Assembly (NCBI GenBank): GCA_028717305.1
Contig: JAQUOC010000091.1
Location: forward strand, 1-5,245
Direction: 5' to 3'
DNA length: 5,245 nucleotides
Source: Dehalococcoidales bacterium
GTDB lineage: Bacteria; Chloroflexota; Dehalococcoidia; Dehalococcoidales; UBA5760
Positions 4,356 to 5,245 of this stretch are shown piece by piece. The notes under the pieces were generated by a model that saw only the letters and a list, made by a program, of their open reading frames with translations, was not told the DNA's origin and did no database searches. How positions within the stretch are numbered: the stretch's first letter is position 1; every line of letters begins with the position of its first letter. Both the position numbers and the translations under genes were made by a program.

Positions 4356-4729
4356 TGAGAAAAATGCTGAAGAGTAAAATCCACCGGGCCCGGGTTACCC
4401 GGTGCAATGTTGACTATGAAGGCAGTATTACTATTGACAGGCATCTGATGCAGTCGGCTGATATCCTACCCTACGAGCAGGTGGAAGTTCTGGATATCAA
4501 TAACGGCGCTCGTTTCTCTACCTATGCCATCGAGGGGGATGAAGTTGGTGAAATCTGTTTAAACGGTGCTGCGGCCAGAATGGTGGCTAAGGGTGACAAG
4601 GTTATCATCCTGACCTACTGCTATCTTGGCGATGATGAGGCGCCTGATCTGGCGCCTAACCTGGTCTATGTTGATGCGCAAAATGTCATCGTTAAAAGTA
4701 AACAGGCGGTTCCGTCTTCCCTATTCTGA
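4352..4729 (+). CDS. panD: Aspartate 1-decarboxylase (pyruvoyl enzyme precursor)
   Basis: 125 residues, against 126 in E. coli PanD, with identical numbering over the first half. It converts L-aspartate to beta-alanine for pantothenate, in the cytoplasm as a tetramer. The self-cleavage site is G24-S25 in YEGSITID; S25 becomes the pyruvoyl group. Other conserved residues visible are K9, H11, R54, T57 and Y58 (RFSTY), and N71 in NGAAA. The start at 4352 overlaps the preceding stop as ATGA, with GGGGGAAG (4341-4348) as ribosome site. A second ATG follows at 4355, but the first gives the exact E. coli register. It is complete, with no sign of damage. PanZ/PanM-type maturation factors are not in the window. 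Confidence 0.97.
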   Translation: MMRKMLKSKIHRARVTRCNVDYEGSITIDRHLMQSADILPYEQVEVLDINNGARFSTYAIEGDEVGEICLNGAAARMVAKGDKVIILTYCYLGDDEAPDLAPNLVYVDAQNVIVKSKQAVPSSLF

Positions 4730-4778
4730 TGACAGGTACGGTATACCCCGGATGAGAAGAGAAAGGAGAGCAGAAAAA

Positions 4779-5245
4779 GTGCGGATTTCCATTAACGAAA
4801 TAAAAGAAATGAAGCGGAAGGGCGAGAAAATCGCTATGCTGACCGCCTATGACTATGTTATGGCCGGCATCATTGATGAGGTGGGAGTGCCCCTCACACT
4901 GGTCGGGGATAGCCTGGGAATGGTGGTCCTGGGTTATCAGTCGACGATACCGGTGACGATGGATGAGATGCTGCACCATACCAGGGCTGTAGTCAGAGGC
5001 TCCAGTCGCACGTTGGTAATCGGTGATTTGCCGTTTATGACCTATGCCAATATTACCGATGCCCAGCGTAACGCCGCCCGCTTTATTCAAGAGGCCGGCG
5101 CCCAGGCGGTTAAGCTCGAGGGCGGTGTGCATATGGCGGAGACGGTAAGGAGCATTGTTAACTGCGGGATACCGGTGATGGGACACATCGGCCTGACACC
5201 CCAGTCGATCAATCAACTGGGTGGTTTTAAGGTACAGGGTAAGAG
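4779..5245 (+). CDS. panB: Ketopantoate hydroxymethyltransferase, 5' part (runs off the right edge)
   Basis: The frame is open to the end of the window: 155 codons of a family usually about 265-285 long. PanB transfers a hydroxymethyl group from 5,10-methylene-tetrahydrofolate to 2-oxoisovalerate, giving ketopantoate. Family blocks are clear: MLTAYDY (20-26), LVGDSLGMVV (41-50), DLPFMTYA (83-90), KLEGG (112-116) and GHIGLTPQSIN (135-145). The Mg-binding acids correspond to D44, D83 and E114, with K112 in the active site. I chose GTG 4779 because AAGGAG lies at 4763-4768 and the protein then begins VRISINEIKEMK, near the usual N-terminus. An in-frame ATG at 4752 would add nine mostly charged residues (MRRERRAEK) but has a poor ribosome site. 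It lies 49 bases after panD with no promoter or terminator between, so the two are co-transcribed. Confidence 0.96.
   Translation, partial: MRISINEIKEMKRKGEKIAMLTAYDYVMAGIIDEVGVPLTLVGDSLGMVVLGYQSTIPVTMDEMLHHTRAVVRGSSRTLVIGDLPFMTYANITDAQRNAARFIQEAGAQAVKLEGGVHMAETVRSIVNCGIPVMGHIGLTPQSINQLGGFKVQGK

Noticed and set aside
4692..5216. 174-codon open frame on the minus strand
   Set aside because: It lies antisense to panB, whose protein matches its family block by block. The minus-strand product has no recognisable motif.

Overview
The window looks like a stretch of ordinary bacterial chromosome with a small accessory block at its left end. Promoters are sigma70-like, Shine-Dalgarno sites are good and genes are tightly packed. 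The pantothenate gene order, the style of the UspA protein and the DUF4870/Tic20-like membrane protein would suit an anaerobic Chloroflexota lineage (Dehalococcoidia-like). That is an impression from gene content, not a demonstrated placement.

Layout. (1) Bases 1-1417, plus strand: the 3' end of an unrecognised gene, then a clear homologue of the methyl-dependent restriction enzyme DpnI (255 codons; DpnI has 254), then an 89-codon partner gene overlapping it by one base. Sampled stretches of this block are poorer in GC than the genes further right. (2) Bases 1438-1909, minus strand: five tRNA genes in transcription order Phe(GAA)-Gly(GCC)-Leu(CAA)-Gln(TTG)-Asn(GTT). A strong promoter stands upstream, and a hairpin plus an extended -10 promoter appear to split the array between Leu and Gln. 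(3) Bases 2021-2616: a promoter, a UspA-type stress protein and a 3' hairpin. (4) Bases 2696-3198: a promoter and a small three-helix membrane protein of the DUF4870/Tic20-like group. (5) Bases 3240-5245: a promoter, a leader of about 185 nt holding an intrinsic terminator just before the first start codon, then a pantothenate operon: a Rossmann/DUF2520 protein (probable ketopantoate reductase, PanG-like), panD, and panB running off the right edge.

How it fits together. PanB makes ketopantoate, the DUF2520 protein probably reduces it to pantoate, and PanD makes beta-alanine. PanC, which joins the two, is not in the window and may follow panB. The leader with its terminator suggests transcription attenuation of the whole pathway. 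A published structured RNA, the pan motif, is known upstream of pan operons in Chloroflexota, Firmicutes and deltaproteobacteria, so this leader is the main candidate for a regulatory system here. The DpnI-like enzyme would cut DNA methylated at GATC adenines, such as incoming phage or plasmid DNA, which implies that the host does not methylate its own GATC sites.
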